Origin: Rhizobium laguerreae
Lineage (GTDB): Bacteria > Pseudomonadota > Alphaproteobacteria > Rhizobiales > Rhizobiaceae
Length of the DNA stretch: 64,000 bases
Direction of reading: 5' to 3'
NCBI RefSeq assembly: GCF_002008165.1
Contig: NZ_MRDM01000014.1
Location: 434,001-498,000, forward strand
Below are positions 33,721-42,826 of the stretch, one piece after another (position 1 is the stretch's first letter; each line of letters starts with the position of its first letter). The notes beneath the pieces are model-generated. The model was not told where the DNA came from. It was given only the letters and a program-made list of their open reading frames with translations, and ran no database searches. Both the position numbers and the translations under genes were made by a program.

Positions 33721-34785
33721 CTACTTCCCCTCATGCAACGAAAACACCAGCGTCGCCTTGGTTCCGTCGTGGCCGGGGTCATAGGCGAAATCCGATTTCA
33801 GGCTGGCGGCCATGGCCGTCAGAATGCGTGTGCCGAGGCCGGTTCCCCTGGCCGGGCTCGACGGATCGAAACCGGCGCCGTCATCCTCGACGATGACACG
33901 CAACGCGTCGTCCGTCTGGTCGACGATGACCCGGATCTCACCCGGCACGCTGTCCGGATAGGCATATTTGAAGGCATTGGTGACGAGTTCGCTGACGATC
34001 AGCCCGAGTGTGATCACCTTGTCGGTCGCCAGATTGACCGGCTGCGCGGTAAGCACGATGCGGTGCGGCCGCTTGTCGTCGCGCATCGAGGTCTCGAGTT
34101 CGGTGAGCAGGCTGTTCAGATATTCGTCGACCTGCACCGAGCCGACCTGCCGGTTAGTATAGAGCCGGCGGTGCACGCTGGCGATGGCGTTGATGCGCAT
34201 CTGCGTTTCGTGCAGCGCGTCGATCGCCACTTGGTCGGTGGTCATCGAGGATTGCATGCGGATCAGCGCGCCGACGAGGCCAAGGCTGTTGGCGATACGG
34301 TGATTGACTTCGGCGAGCAGCATTTCGGCAAGGTCGCGCTGCTGGCGGATCACCTCCTGCGCCTGCGCCGTCTCGCGGCGAAAACGCGTTCGCTCCAACG
34401 CCTGTTCGAGGGCGGCGGCGAGCAAGTCGAAATAATCGGCTGAGATCCCCTTCAGCATGTAATCATCGGCGCCGGCCTTCAGCGCGGCGACCGCGATGCT
34501 GGTATCGTCCGAACCCGTCGCGTAGATGACCGGTGGGTGATCCGGCATCGCCGTGATGCTGGGCAAAATGTCGAGGCCGGTCTCGCCAGCCAGGACATGA
34601 TCGAGCACGACGGCGTCGATACCGCCTTCGCCCAGTCTTGCAAGGCCGGCAGCGTCGCTCTCGGCCCACTCGACCGAAAAGCCACGACGGCGCAGGTTTT
34701 TCTGCATCAGTAGGGCAAGCCCCTCATCGTCGTCGATATAGAGGATGTGGATCAGGGCATCCGCATCGCCGCTAGAATTGCTCAT
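33721..34785 (-). CDS. receiver-histidine kinase (HisKA_2/HWE-like)
   Basis: 354 residues from ATG 34785 (GGGAGACGGA upstream). N-terminal receiver (about 8-125: ILYIDDDEG, AVVLDHVLAGE, LKGIS), then a coiled linker and kinase: H-box LAEVNHRIANSLGLVGAL with the phospho-acceptor His, and ATPase motifs VSELVTNAFKYAYP, EDDGAGFDP and GTGLGTRIL. A receiver fused in front of a HisKA_2 kinase is common in alphaproteobacterial stress and light pathways. Partner regulator not visible here. Confidence 0.85.
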   Translation of the reverse strand: MSNSSGDADALIHILYIDDDEGLALLMQKNLRRRGFSVEWAESDAAGLARLGEGGIDAVVLDHVLAGETGLDILPSITAMPDHPPVIYATGSDDTSIAVAALKAGADDYMLKGISADYFDLLAAALEQALERTRFRRETAQAQEVIRQQRDLAEMLLAEVNHRIANSLGLVGALIRMQSSMTTDQVAIDALHETQMRINAIASVHRRLYTNRQVGSVQVDEYLNSLLTELETSMRDDKRPHRIVLTAQPVNLATDKVITLGLIVSELVTNAFKYAYPDSVPGEIRVIVDQTDDALRVIVEDDGAGFDPSSPARGTGLGTRILTAMAASLKSDFAYDPGHDGTKATLVFSLHEGK

Positions 34786-35064
34786 TCCGTCTCCCGGCGT
34801 TCTCTCGCAGCGACGACCGCCCGCAAGCGTCCGAGTCGTCCGCATGGCAATGTCGTATTGCATTGGCCGCCTGGGGTAAACAGCGGTTATCCCTCGCTCT
34901 TGTCGCAGGCGGCGCGGAAGGAGGATGTCGGGAAGCCGGCATTTTTGGAACATGACCCTGGGCTGGGGAGGATCCCTATGGAAGCCGCTGAAGGAGACGG
35001 GGAAACGAAAAACCTGAAATGAGATGCATAAACGCCGAGCGGCCCTATTGGTTCCGCGGATAAG

Positions 35065-36510
35065 CTAAATTTTCTGGAATTTCCGATGACCGGATACTTC
35101 GGCCCCTGCCTCCGCCGGCAATTGCAGAAAGCGCAGCGACGAGACGATCCCGATCGCACCGACCACGACGAAAGCCCAGCGGAAATCGGCAAGGACGGGA
35201 TTGTCGGCGCCCCTGAAAGCCGAGGCGATGTTGAGCACGGCCGCGGCCACTGCCACGCCGAGCAGCATCGATACCTGCTGCAGCATGCTCGACAGCGTCG
35301 AGGCCGAGCTTCGCTGCGCCGGGCCGATGTCGGCGAAGGCGAGTGTATTTAGCGCAGTGAATTCCATCGACCGCGACAGGCCGGCGAGGAAAAGCAGCGC
35401 ATGGATGAAAAACGGCGGCGTCTCCGGAGAGAGGAAACCGCAGCCGACAATCGAAAGAGCGGCGATCAGCCCGTTGACCCCAAGCACAGTGCGAAAGCCG
35501 AAGAAGCGCAGCAGCGGCGTCGTCACCGCCTTCATGCTGAAATTGCCGAGGAAATAGACGAGCAGGTAGGTGCCGGCGGCAATCGAGCTCAGGCCGAAGC
35601 CGAGCTGGAACAGCAGAGGCAGCAGGAACGGCGTCGCATTGATCGCCATCCGGCAGGCCGTGCCCGCCGACAGCGTCGACATCGAGAAGGTCTGGATGCG
35701 GAAGGCCGAAAGATCGAGCAGCGGATTGTCGACGGCGAGGAAATGCCGCGTCGCCATGACTGACAGCACGATGCCGGCCGCCAGCATGGATATGATGGGC
35801 AAAAGCCCGCCGTCCCATTTGACCGAGAGTTCGAGGGCGGCGAGCAGGAAGGTCAGCCCGGCGGCGCTCAATACAAAGCCCACGAGATCCAGCCGGCCGG
35901 AATTGGTCTCGCGCTGCTCCGGCACGAAACGCAGCACCAGCGCGATGCCGATAATGCCGATCGGGATATTGATGAGGAAGTTCCAGTGCCAGCTGGCATA
36001 GGTGGTAATGAAGCCGCCGAGCACCGGGCCGATCACCGGCGCCGTCAGTGCCGGCCAGGTGATCAGCGCGATCGCCTGGACGAGTTCCGACTTGCGGGCA
36101 TTCTTCAGCACGATGATGCGCCCGACCGGCGTCATCAGCGCGCTGCCCGCGCCCTGGACGGCGCGCCACAGCACGAATTCCGCAAGGCTGCCGGACAGCC
36201 CGCAAAACAGCGAGGCGCCGGTGAAGACCGCAATCGACATCAGGAAAATGCGGCGTGCGCCGAACCGATCGCCGAGCCAGCCCGACAGTGGAATGAAGGC
36301 GGCCATCGTCAGCATGTAGACGGTGATGCCGATGCTCATCGACACCGGCTGCACGCCGAAGCTTGCCGCCATCTGCGGCAGCGAGGTGGTGACGATCGTG
36401 CCGTCGAGGATCTGCATGAAGAAGGAAACGGCAACGACCAGCGCCACGATCTTTGCCTGGCGGCCGCCTGCGGCCTCTTGCCCATTCTCGCTCGTCTCTG
36501 CCGTGGTCAT
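35065..36510 (-). CDS. MFS drug exporter, DHA2 (EmrB/QacA) type
   Basis: 481 residues with about 14 membrane helices: MQILDGTIVTTSLPQM in helix 1 (motif D1), LGDRFGARRIFL (motif A), RAVQGAGSALMTPVGR (motif B) and PVIGPVLGGFI (motif C). Such proteins export lipophilic drugs by proton antiport, usually with an adaptor (EmrA); none adjoins here. Start at the first Met of MTTAETSENGQ. No neighbouring regulator is obvious. Confidence 0.85.
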   Translation of the reverse strand: MTTAETSENGQEAAGGRQAKIVALVVAVSFFMQILDGTIVTTSLPQMAASFGVQPVSMSIGITVYMLTMAAFIPLSGWLGDRFGARRIFLMSIAVFTGASLFCGLSGSLAEFVLWRAVQGAGSALMTPVGRIIVLKNARKSELVQAIALITWPALTAPVIGPVLGGFITTYASWHWNFLINIPIGIIGIALVLRFVPEQRETNSGRLDLVGFVLSAAGLTFLLAALELSVKWDGGLLPIISMLAAGIVLSVMATRHFLAVDNPLLDLSAFRIQTFSMSTLSAGTACRMAINATPFLLPLLFQLGFGLSSIAAGTYLLVYFLGNFSMKAVTTPLLRFFGFRTVLGVNGLIAALSIVGCGFLSPETPPFFIHALLFLAGLSRSMEFTALNTLAFADIGPAQRSSASTLSSMLQQVSMLLGVAVAAAVLNIASAFRGADNPVLADFRWAFVVVGAIGIVSSLRFLQLPAEAGAEVSGHRKFQKI

Positions 36511-37074
36511 CGATCTGCCAATGAAAATTCCGGATGACGCGGCAGGAAAACGGGAGGAAGCCGATCAAAGATCTGCCGCGCGGGGGAGCGCAGACATGGA
36601 AAGCCGCGCACTGGCTGAATACGCCCGTTGCATCCGGCCGGAAAGGCTAAATCTCGCACTGCCTAGGAATATTCCCGATGCGGCCCGGTGCCCGGCGGCA
36701 TCGACCCAAGAAAGGATTCAAGAAAAAGGCCCCACCGAAGCGAGGCCAAGCTTGAACCGCTCCGGGGAAAATGAGGAGCGGCGTGCAGTCCATATCGTGC
36801 GATCGATGTCACAGCGAGGCCAGATGTCGCTGCTTCGGTACGCTCGCCAAAAAAATTTCGCGATCTGCCGAAAAGATCGGCTCCAAAACTATCGCCCATG
36901 GGGCGCGACACCTGTCGCACTGCAGCAACGATTGGCGCTTGCAATGTTTATAAAAATGGATATCACTAAACATATTGCTAAACATGATGATTGAGGAGTT
37001 CATGTGAGCATTCTCTGAAGTGGGTGAACATGCGACGCCGGCGGGGAGCCGGCCCTTGGTTCTGGGAGGAACTT
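36511..37074 (+). promoter_or_regulatory. long leader and promoter region of the ABC/Dak operon
   Basis: 564 bases without a convincing gene between the DHA2 exporter (minus) and the operon. At 36944-36985 lie three TAAACAT half-sites: ATGTTTA (36944-36950) inverted, TAAACAT (36967-36973) and TAAACAT (36979-36985), the last two spaced 12 bases apart in CTAAACAT copies. The A/T-rich GCAATGTTTATAAAAATGG is the likely promoter core. Near the gene, GCCGGC-GGGGA-GCCGGC (37037-37053) can fold just before the ribosome binding site GGGAGGAACTT. Confidence 0.5.
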
Positions 37075-38400
37075 ATGCAGAAAACATCGAAAGCCCTTTT
37101 CGGGCTGGCCACGGCATTCGTCATGTCGTCGGCATTGCCCAATCTCGCCAAAGCCGATGAACTGACGCTGTGCTGGGCCGCATGGGACCCCGCCAATGCG
37201 CTGGTCGAGCTGTCGAAGGATTTCACCGCCAAGACCGGCACGCAGATGAAGTTCGAATTCGTTCCCTGGACGAGTTATGCCGACCGCTTCCTCAACGAGC
37301 TGAATTCCCATGGCAAGCTCTGCGACCTCATCATCGGCGACAGCCAATGGATCGGCGGCTCGGCCGAGAACGGCCACTACGTTAAGCTCAACGACTTCTT
37401 CGACAAGGAAGGCATCAAGATGGATGACTTCGTGCCGGCGACGGTCGTCGGTTACTCGGAATGGCCGAAGAACACCCCGAACTACTGGGCGCTGCCCGCC
37501 ATGGGCGACGTCGTCGGCTGGACCTACCGCAAGGACTGGTTCGAGAAGCCGGAACTGCAGAAGGAATTCAAGGAGAAATACGGCCACGACCTCGCGGCGC
37601 CGAAGACCTACGACGAGCTGAAGCAGATCGCCGAATTCTTCCAGAAGCGTGAGATCGACGGCAAGACCGTCTACGGCGCCTCGATCTATACCGAGCGCGG
37701 CTCCGAAGGCATCACCATGGGCGTGACCAACGTCCTCTATGACTGGGGCTTCCAGTACGAAAACCCGAAGAAGCCCTATGACATGGAAGGCTTCGTCAAC
37801 TCCGACGACGCAGTCAAGGGCCTCGAATTCTACAAGTCCCTCTATGATTGCTGCACCCCGCCCGGCAGCTCCAACGTCTACATGGTCGAATCCGCCGACG
37901 CCTTCAAATCCGGCCAAGTCGCCATGCAGATGAACTTCGCCTTCACCTGGCCCGGCCTCTACAAGGACGAGAAGGTCGGCGGCGACAGGATCGGCTTCTT
38001 CCCCAATCCGGCTGAAAAGGTCCACTTCGCCCAGCTCGGCGGCCAGGGCATCTCGGTGGTTTCTTACTCCGACAAGCGCGATGCCGCCCTGCAATACATC
38101 AAGTGGTTCGCACAGCCCGACGTGCAGGCCAAGTGGTGGGAACTCGGCGGTTTTTCCTGCCTGAACTCCGTCGTCAACGCGCCGAGCTTTGCCAAGAGCC
38201 AGCCCTATGCCCAGGCCTTCCTGGACTCGATGGCGATCGTCAAGGACTTCTGGGCAGATCCGAGCTACGCTTCGCTGCTGCAGGCCATGCAAAAGCGCGT
38301 CCATAACTACGTGGTCGCCGGCAACGGCACCTCCAAGGAAGCGCTCGACGGCCTGGTGAAGGACTGGAGCGACGTCTTCAAGGACGACGGCAAGATCTGA
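37075..38400 (+). CDS. ABC importer solute-binding protein (family 1)
   Basis: 441 residues with a signal peptide cleaved near AKADE. The mature protein is a large family-1 sugar/polyol-binding protein: LTLCWAAWDPANALVELSKDF, LIIGDSQWIGGSAENGHYV and YWALPAMGDVVGWTYRKDW (substrate-binding cleft). Such proteins deliver sugars, polyols or glycerol-type compounds to membrane permeases. First gene of the operon, followed by hairpins that should raise its mRNA level over the permease genes. Confidence 0.85.
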   Translation: MQKTSKALFGLATAFVMSSALPNLAKADELTLCWAAWDPANALVELSKDFTAKTGTQMKFEFVPWTSYADRFLNELNSHGKLCDLIIGDSQWIGGSAENGHYVKLNDFFDKEGIKMDDFVPATVVGYSEWPKNTPNYWALPAMGDVVGWTYRKDWFEKPELQKEFKEKYGHDLAAPKTYDELKQIAEFFQKREIDGKTVYGASIYTERGSEGITMGVTNVLYDWGFQYENPKKPYDMEGFVNSDDAVKGLEFYKSLYDCCTPPGSSNVYMVESADAFKSGQVAMQMNFAFTWPGLYKDEKVGGDRIGFFPNPAEKVHFAQLGGQGISVVSYSDKRDAALQYIKWFAQPDVQAKWWELGGFSCLNSVVNAPSFAKSQPYAQAFLDSMAIVKDFWADPSYASLLQAMQKRVHNYVVAGNGTSKEALDGLVKDWSDVFKDDGKI

Positions 38401-38401
38401 C

Positions 38402-38469
38402 GCGCGGCATCCCTGATGCGCGCCATCCTCGACAGGATGGCGGCCCGGATCGGCAGACGAGCCGGGCCG
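38402..38469 (+). promoter_or_regulatory. hairpin cluster between binding-protein and permease genes
   Basis: Three stems in a row: GCGC-GCAT/ATGC-GCGC (38402-38423), CCATCCT-CGAC-AGGATGG (38423-38440) and CGGCCCGG/CCGGGCCG (38441-38469). No U-run follows. This resembles the processing or stabilising hairpins after malE-type genes, which lets the binding protein be made in excess. Confidence 0.6.
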
Positions 38470-38523
38470 CCAGATCTCTCATACCCCAAAAGACCCCGTA
38501 CCCCAAAAATACCAGGTGAAAAC

Positions 38524-39492
38524 TTGACTATTTCCCAATCCTCCATCGTCGAGAAGGCAGCCGATGTGACTGCAAGGGCAACGCCCTCCTCGGTCGCCCG
38601 GCGCGTCCGCGGCCTCTCCGACAGGGCGATCGCCTGGCTGTTTATTGCGCCTGCCATCACCCTGCTCTTGGCGATCAATATCTTCCCACTGCTTTGGGCG
38701 GTCTATCTCTCCTTCACAAATTACCGCGCCAACCGGCCGAATGCGCCGGTCCTGGGCGTCGGCTTTGGAAACTACCAGCGCGTTCTGAACGACCCCGACA
38801 TCTGGCAGGCAATGCAGACCACCGCGCATTTCGTCTTCTGGACAATCGTGCTGCAGACGGTGATCGGCTTCACGCTCGCCTATCTGATCGACCGCAAGTT
38901 TCGCGGCCACGCCTTCTGGACGACGATCATCCTGATCCCGATGATGCTGTCGCCGGCTGTCGTTGGCAATTTCTGGCGCTTTCTCTACGAGCCGCAGATC
39001 GGCCTCTTCGCCTATGCCGTGTCGCTGGTCACAGGCATTCCGACATCGGATATCCAGATGCTAGGCAATGTGACGCTGGCGCCCTGGGCGATCATCATCG
39101 TCGATACCTGGATGTGGACGCCCTATGTGATGCTGATCTGCCTTGCCGGCCTGCGCTCGATCCCCGACTATATCTATGAGGCGGCCGAGGTCGACCGCGC
39201 TTCCCCGTGGCGTCAGTTCTGGTCGATCACCGTGCCGATGGCCCTGCCCTTCATCATGCTCGCGGTGCTCTTCCGCGGCATCGAGAATTTCAAGATGTTC
39301 GACATGGTGACGCTGCTCACCGGCGGCGGGCCGGGCTCGGTCACCGAGGTCGCTTCGATCACGCTGAAACGCGCTGCCTTCGAAAGCTGGGCGACCGGCC
39401 GGGCCTCAGCCTTCGCCATCATCCTGTTCGTCGCGGTATTCGGCCTCGCCAACATCTACGTCAAGGCATTGAACAAGGTGAAACAACGATGA
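38524..39492 (+). CDS. ABC importer permease 1
   Basis: About 322 residues from TTG 38524 (preceded by AGGTGAAAAC). Six membrane helices and the EAA loop EAAEVDRASPWRQFWSITVPM that contacts the ATPase. MalF-type family. ATGA overlap with permease 2 indicates coupled translation. An upstream extension to 38416 would read through the hairpins and is unlikely. Confidence 0.85.
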   Translation: MTISQSSIVEKAADVTARATPSSVARRVRGLSDRAIAWLFIAPAITLLLAINIFPLLWAVYLSFTNYRANRPNAPVLGVGFGNYQRVLNDPDIWQAMQTTAHFVFWTIVLQTVIGFTLAYLIDRKFRGHAFWTTIILIPMMLSPAVVGNFWRFLYEPQIGLFAYAVSLVTGIPTSDIQMLGNVTLAPWAIIIVDTWMWTPYVMLICLAGLRSIPDYIYEAAEVDRASPWRQFWSITVPMALPFIMLAVLFRGIENFKMFDMVTLLTGGGPGSVTEVASITLKRAAFESWATGRASAFAIILFVAVFGLANIYVKALNKVKQR

Positions 39493-40442
39493 GCGCCGCC
39501 AACTCCGCCCATTCGGTCGTCGAACCGAGCTTGTCCAGCAAACGCATCGCCGGCACCATCGTCGTTCTCTATGCGCTGATCACCCTCATCCCGCTCGTCT
39601 GGATCTTCCTGACCAGCATCAAGTCGCCGCCGGATTCGATCAGCTACCCCCCGAAGATCGTCTTCACGCCGTCGCTCGAGGGCTATTGCAATCTGTTCAC
39701 GACACGCACGCGGCAGACGCCTGATTATATCGCCTCGCTGCCGGCGCCGGTCGGCACCTGCGATGAGGTGACGCGCAAGCGCAACATGGTGATCGCCGGC
39801 CCGTCGAACTTCCTGCCGCGCTTCGTCAATTCACTGGTGATCGCCTTCGGCTCCACCTTCCTCGCGGTCTTCCTCGGCACGCTCGCCGCCTATGGCTTTT
39901 CGCGCTTCAAGATACCGCTCGCCGACGACCTGATGTTCTTCATCCTGTCGACGCGGATGATGCCGCCGATCGCCGTCGCCATTCCGATCTACCTGATGTA
40001 CCGAGAGCTCGGCCTGTCGGACACGGCCTTGGGCATGATCCTGCTCTACACCGCCGTCAACGTCTCGCTCGCCGTCTGGCTGCTCAAGGGTTTCATCGAC
40101 GAAATCCCGCGCGAATACGAGGAAGCGGCGATGATCGACGGCTATACGAGACTGCAGGCCTTCCGCAAGGTCGTGCTGCCGCAGGCAACGACGGGCATCG
40201 CCGCGACCGCGATCTTCTGCCTGATCTTTGCCTGGAACGAATATGCCTTCGCCGCGCTTCTGACCTCGGGCGAGGCCCAGACCGCGCCGCCCTTTATCCC
40301 GACGATCATCGGCGAAGGCGGACAGGATTGGCCGGCGGTCGCCGCCGGCACGACGATCTTCCTGATCCCGATCCTCGTCTTCACCATTCTCCTGCGCAAG
40401 CAGCTGCTGCGCGGCATCACCTTCGGAGCCGTCCGCAAATGA
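39489..40442 (+). CDS. ABC importer permease 2
   Basis: 317 residues, MalG-type: six membrane helices, EAA loop EEAAMIDGYTRLQAFRKVVLP and C-terminal FGAVRK. An insert of about 55 residues after helix 1 (TTRTRQTPDYIASLPAPVGTC region) is longer than in most MalG proteins and could be periplasmic. Overlaps both neighbours by four bases. Confidence 0.85.
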   Translation: MSAANSAHSVVEPSLSSKRIAGTIVVLYALITLIPLVWIFLTSIKSPPDSISYPPKIVFTPSLEGYCNLFTTRTRQTPDYIASLPAPVGTCDEVTRKRNMVIAGPSNFLPRFVNSLVIAFGSTFLAVFLGTLAAYGFSRFKIPLADDLMFFILSTRMMPPIAVAIPIYLMYRELGLSDTALGMILLYTAVNVSLAVWLLKGFIDEIPREYEEAAMIDGYTRLQAFRKVVLPQATTGIAATAIFCLIFAWNEYAFAALLTSGEAQTAPPFIPTIIGEGGQDWPAVAAGTTIFLIPILVFTILLRKQLLRGITFGAVRK

Positions 40443-40651
40443 GCCATCTGATCGAAACGTCAGCCCCTGCCCGCCCGAAACGGCCGTTCTTCCTGCGCCG
40501 CGGCCCGATGGAGACCATCGCCACCGTGCTGATCGGGCTCGGCTTCCTGATGCTGTTCCAGCCCTTCCTGCTGGTGCTCTACACCTATTCGCTGGTGACC
40601 CTGCTCATAGGCACCGTCATGTTCATCATCGTCTCGAAATTCCCGGAGTGA
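40439..40651 (+). CDS. small membrane protein of the ABC operon
   Basis: 70 residues with a basic N-terminus and two membrane helices (about 28-45 and 47-65: VLIGLGFLMLFQPFLLVLY, LVTLLIGTVMFIIVSKF). Not a standard ABC component. The position, small size and hydrophobicity recall GlpU of the rhizobial glycerol importer operon glpSTPQUV, so it may be a partner of the permeases. Overlaps permease 2 by four bases and ends three bases before the first ATPase. Confidence 0.7.
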   Translation: MSHLIETSAPARPKRPFFLRRGPMETIATVLIGLGFLMLFQPFLLVLYTYSLVTLLIGTVMFIIVSKFPE

Positions 40652-40654
40652 ACC

Positions 40655-41752
40655 ATGGCGGGCATCCGGATTGAAAATCTCCGCAAGGAATTCGGCAGCT
40701 TCGTCGCCGTCGAGGATTCGAGCTTCACCGTCCATGACGGCGAGTTCCTGGCGCTTCTCGGTCCATCAGGATGCGGCAAGACCACGACGCTTCGCATGAT
40801 CGCCGGCCTCGAGCTGCCGAGCAGTGGCAAGATCTATCTCGATGGCGAGGACGTCACCTTCAACCGCGCCAGCGCCCGAGACATCGCCTTCGTCTTCCAG
40901 CTCTTCGCGCTCTACCCGCATATGAACGTGCGCAAGAACATTGGCTTCCCGCTGCTGTCGCAGGGCATGCCCAAGGCCGAAATCCGTCAGCGCGTCGAGG
41001 AGACCGCGCGCCTGCTGCAGATCGACCACATTCTAAACCGCTCGGTCTCCGGCCTTGCCGGCGGCGACCGGCAACGCGTGGCGCTCGGCCGTGCTATCGT
41101 TCGCCGCCCGAAGTGCTTCCTGATGGACGAGCCGCTCGGCACGCTGGACGCCGAGTTCCGCGAGATCATGGTTCACGAGCTGCGCGAACTGCACAACCGC
41201 ATCCACGCCACCACCGTCTACGTCACCCATGACCAGCATGAAGCGATGGCGATGGCCGACAAGATCGCCGTCATGAACCATGGGGTCATCGAGCAATTCG
41301 GTACGCCGCAGGAAATCTATGCCAAGCCCGCGACCATGTATGTCGCCGATTTCATCGGCTCGCCGCCGATGAACTTCATGCGCTTCACCTCCGGCCTGAA
41401 AAACGGCGACCGTTCCATCCTGCTCGACGGCGTCGATGTCGCCGTTCCCGAGATCCATAAGGACATGGCCGAAAGCGAGCTGGCGCTCGGCGTGCGGCCG
41501 GAGCATATCCGCTTCAGCGACGCCTCGGCGCTTCGCGGCGCCGTCTATGGCAGCGAATATCTCGGCACTAACCAGGTCGTGGCCGTGGAAACACAGAGTG
41601 GGCTGATCAAGGCCCGCGTTCCCGCCAATCGCAGCTTCCAGATCGGCGAAAGGGTCGGCCTCGAATTCAACCCGGCGAAACTCGCGCTCTTCGACTGCAC
41701 ATCCGGCCGCGCGGTGCCATCCTCGCTTTATCAGGAGACCCGGCATGGCTGA
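40655..41752 (+). CDS. ABC importer ATPase 1
   Basis: 365 residues: Walker A GPSGCGKTT, Q-loop FVFQLFALYPHM, signature LAGGDRQRV (unusual; LSGGQ is normal), Walker B CFLMDEPLGTLD, switch His in THDQ, then a C-terminal MalK-like regulatory domain (about 240-365, ALGVRPEHIRF). With the second ATPase it makes a heterodimeric motor like GlpS/GlpT of the glycerol importer. The signature deviation (Ser to Ala, Gln to Asp) suggests asymmetric ATP sites. Overlaps the next gene by eight bases. Confidence 0.85.
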   Translation: MAGIRIENLRKEFGSFVAVEDSSFTVHDGEFLALLGPSGCGKTTTLRMIAGLELPSSGKIYLDGEDVTFNRASARDIAFVFQLFALYPHMNVRKNIGFPLLSQGMPKAEIRQRVEETARLLQIDHILNRSVSGLAGGDRQRVALGRAIVRRPKCFLMDEPLGTLDAEFREIMVHELRELHNRIHATTVYVTHDQHEAMAMADKIAVMNHGVIEQFGTPQEIYAKPATMYVADFIGSPPMNFMRFTSGLKNGDRSILLDGVDVAVPEIHKDMAESELALGVRPEHIRFSDASALRGAVYGSEYLGTNQVVAVETQSGLIKARVPANRSFQIGERVGLEFNPAKLALFDCTSGRAVPSSLYQETRHG

Positions 41753-42773
41753 TGTCGTCCTCAGGAACCTCGCCAAGCGCTTCGGCGACACCCAGGCTTT
41801 GGCTGACCTCGATCTTTCGATCCGCGACGGCGAGTTCGTCGTGCTGCTCGGTCCGACAGGCGCCGGCAAGACCACGACGCTGCGGCTGATCGCCGGCCTC
41901 GAAAAGCCCGATAGCGGCGGCATCGAGATCGGCGGCCGCAATGTCGCCGCCGAAGCCCCCGCCGAACGCGACGTCGCCTTCGTCTTCCAGCAATATTCGC
42001 TCTATCCGCATATGACGGTTTACGAGAACCTCGCCTTCCCGCTGAAGGCGCCGGTCCGCAAGCTGAGCCCCCAGGAGATCGACCGGCGCGTGCGCGAAGT
42101 CGCGCGCATGGTCCGGATCGACCACAAGCTGGAGAACCGCTCGACGCGCCTTTCCGGCGGCGAGATGCAGCGTGTCGCGATCGGCCGGGCTCTTGTGCGC
42201 AAGCCGGCGATCTACCTGATGGACGAGCCGCTGTCTTCGCTCGACGCCAAGCTGCGCGCCGAACTGCGCCTGGAGCTGAAGCGCATCCAGAAGGAACTCG
42301 GTTCGACGCTGCTCTATGTCACCCACGACCAGGTGGAAGCCATGACCATGGCCGACCGCATCGGCATCGTTGCCGAGGGACGGCTGATGCAGGTCGGAAC
42401 GCCGCGCGAGATCTACGGCAATCCCGCCAACCTGCATGTCGCCGCCCGTCTCGGCCAGCCGCACATCAATCTTCTGCCGGCGGACCTCTTGCCGGGCGGC
42501 GCACCGCCGCCCGGCACGAAAACCGTCGGCGCGCGCACGGAGCATCTCGACATCATTGTCGGCAAGGACGCTAATGCCGAGATCGACTGGATCGAGCATC
42601 TGGGCGACCAGAACCATCTGCACATCAGGGTTGCCGATCCCAAGCAGCCCGCGCGGGATCACAAGCTCGTCACACTTGCAGATCCATATCTGGCGATCGC
42701 GCCGGGCGACCGGATCAGCCTGACGCTGCGCGATCCGCTTTATTTCGATGCGGCTGGACAGCGCCTGTCCTGA
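41745..42773 (+). CDS. ABC importer ATPase 2
   Basis: 342 residues: Walker A GPTGAGKTT, signature LSGGEMQRV (close to consensus), Walker B IYLMDEPLSSLD, switch THDQVEA, and a shorter C-terminal regulatory domain. Its sites are normal, in contrast to ATPase 1, consistent with a heterodimer of one standard and one degenerate signature. Confidence 0.9.
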   Translation: MADVVLRNLAKRFGDTQALADLDLSIRDGEFVVLLGPTGAGKTTTLRLIAGLEKPDSGGIEIGGRNVAAEAPAERDVAFVFQQYSLYPHMTVYENLAFPLKAPVRKLSPQEIDRRVREVARMVRIDHKLENRSTRLSGGEMQRVAIGRALVRKPAIYLMDEPLSSLDAKLRAELRLELKRIQKELGSTLLYVTHDQVEAMTMADRIGIVAEGRLMQVGTPREIYGNPANLHVAARLGQPHINLLPADLLPGGAPPPGTKTVGARTEHLDIIVGKDANAEIDWIEHLGDQNHLHIRVADPKQPARDHKLVTLADPYLAIAPGDRISLTLRDPLYFDAAGQRLS

Positions 42774-42826
42774 CCGGCAAACAGACATGATGACGGCATG
42801 AAAAACAAACAGACGGGTCTCAATCG

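Noticed and set aside
35045..36568. Minus-strand 507-codon frame overlapping the DHA2 exporter
   Set aside because: Same strand, other frame as an unmistakable MFS gene; the translation is Arg/His-rich and has no membrane helices.
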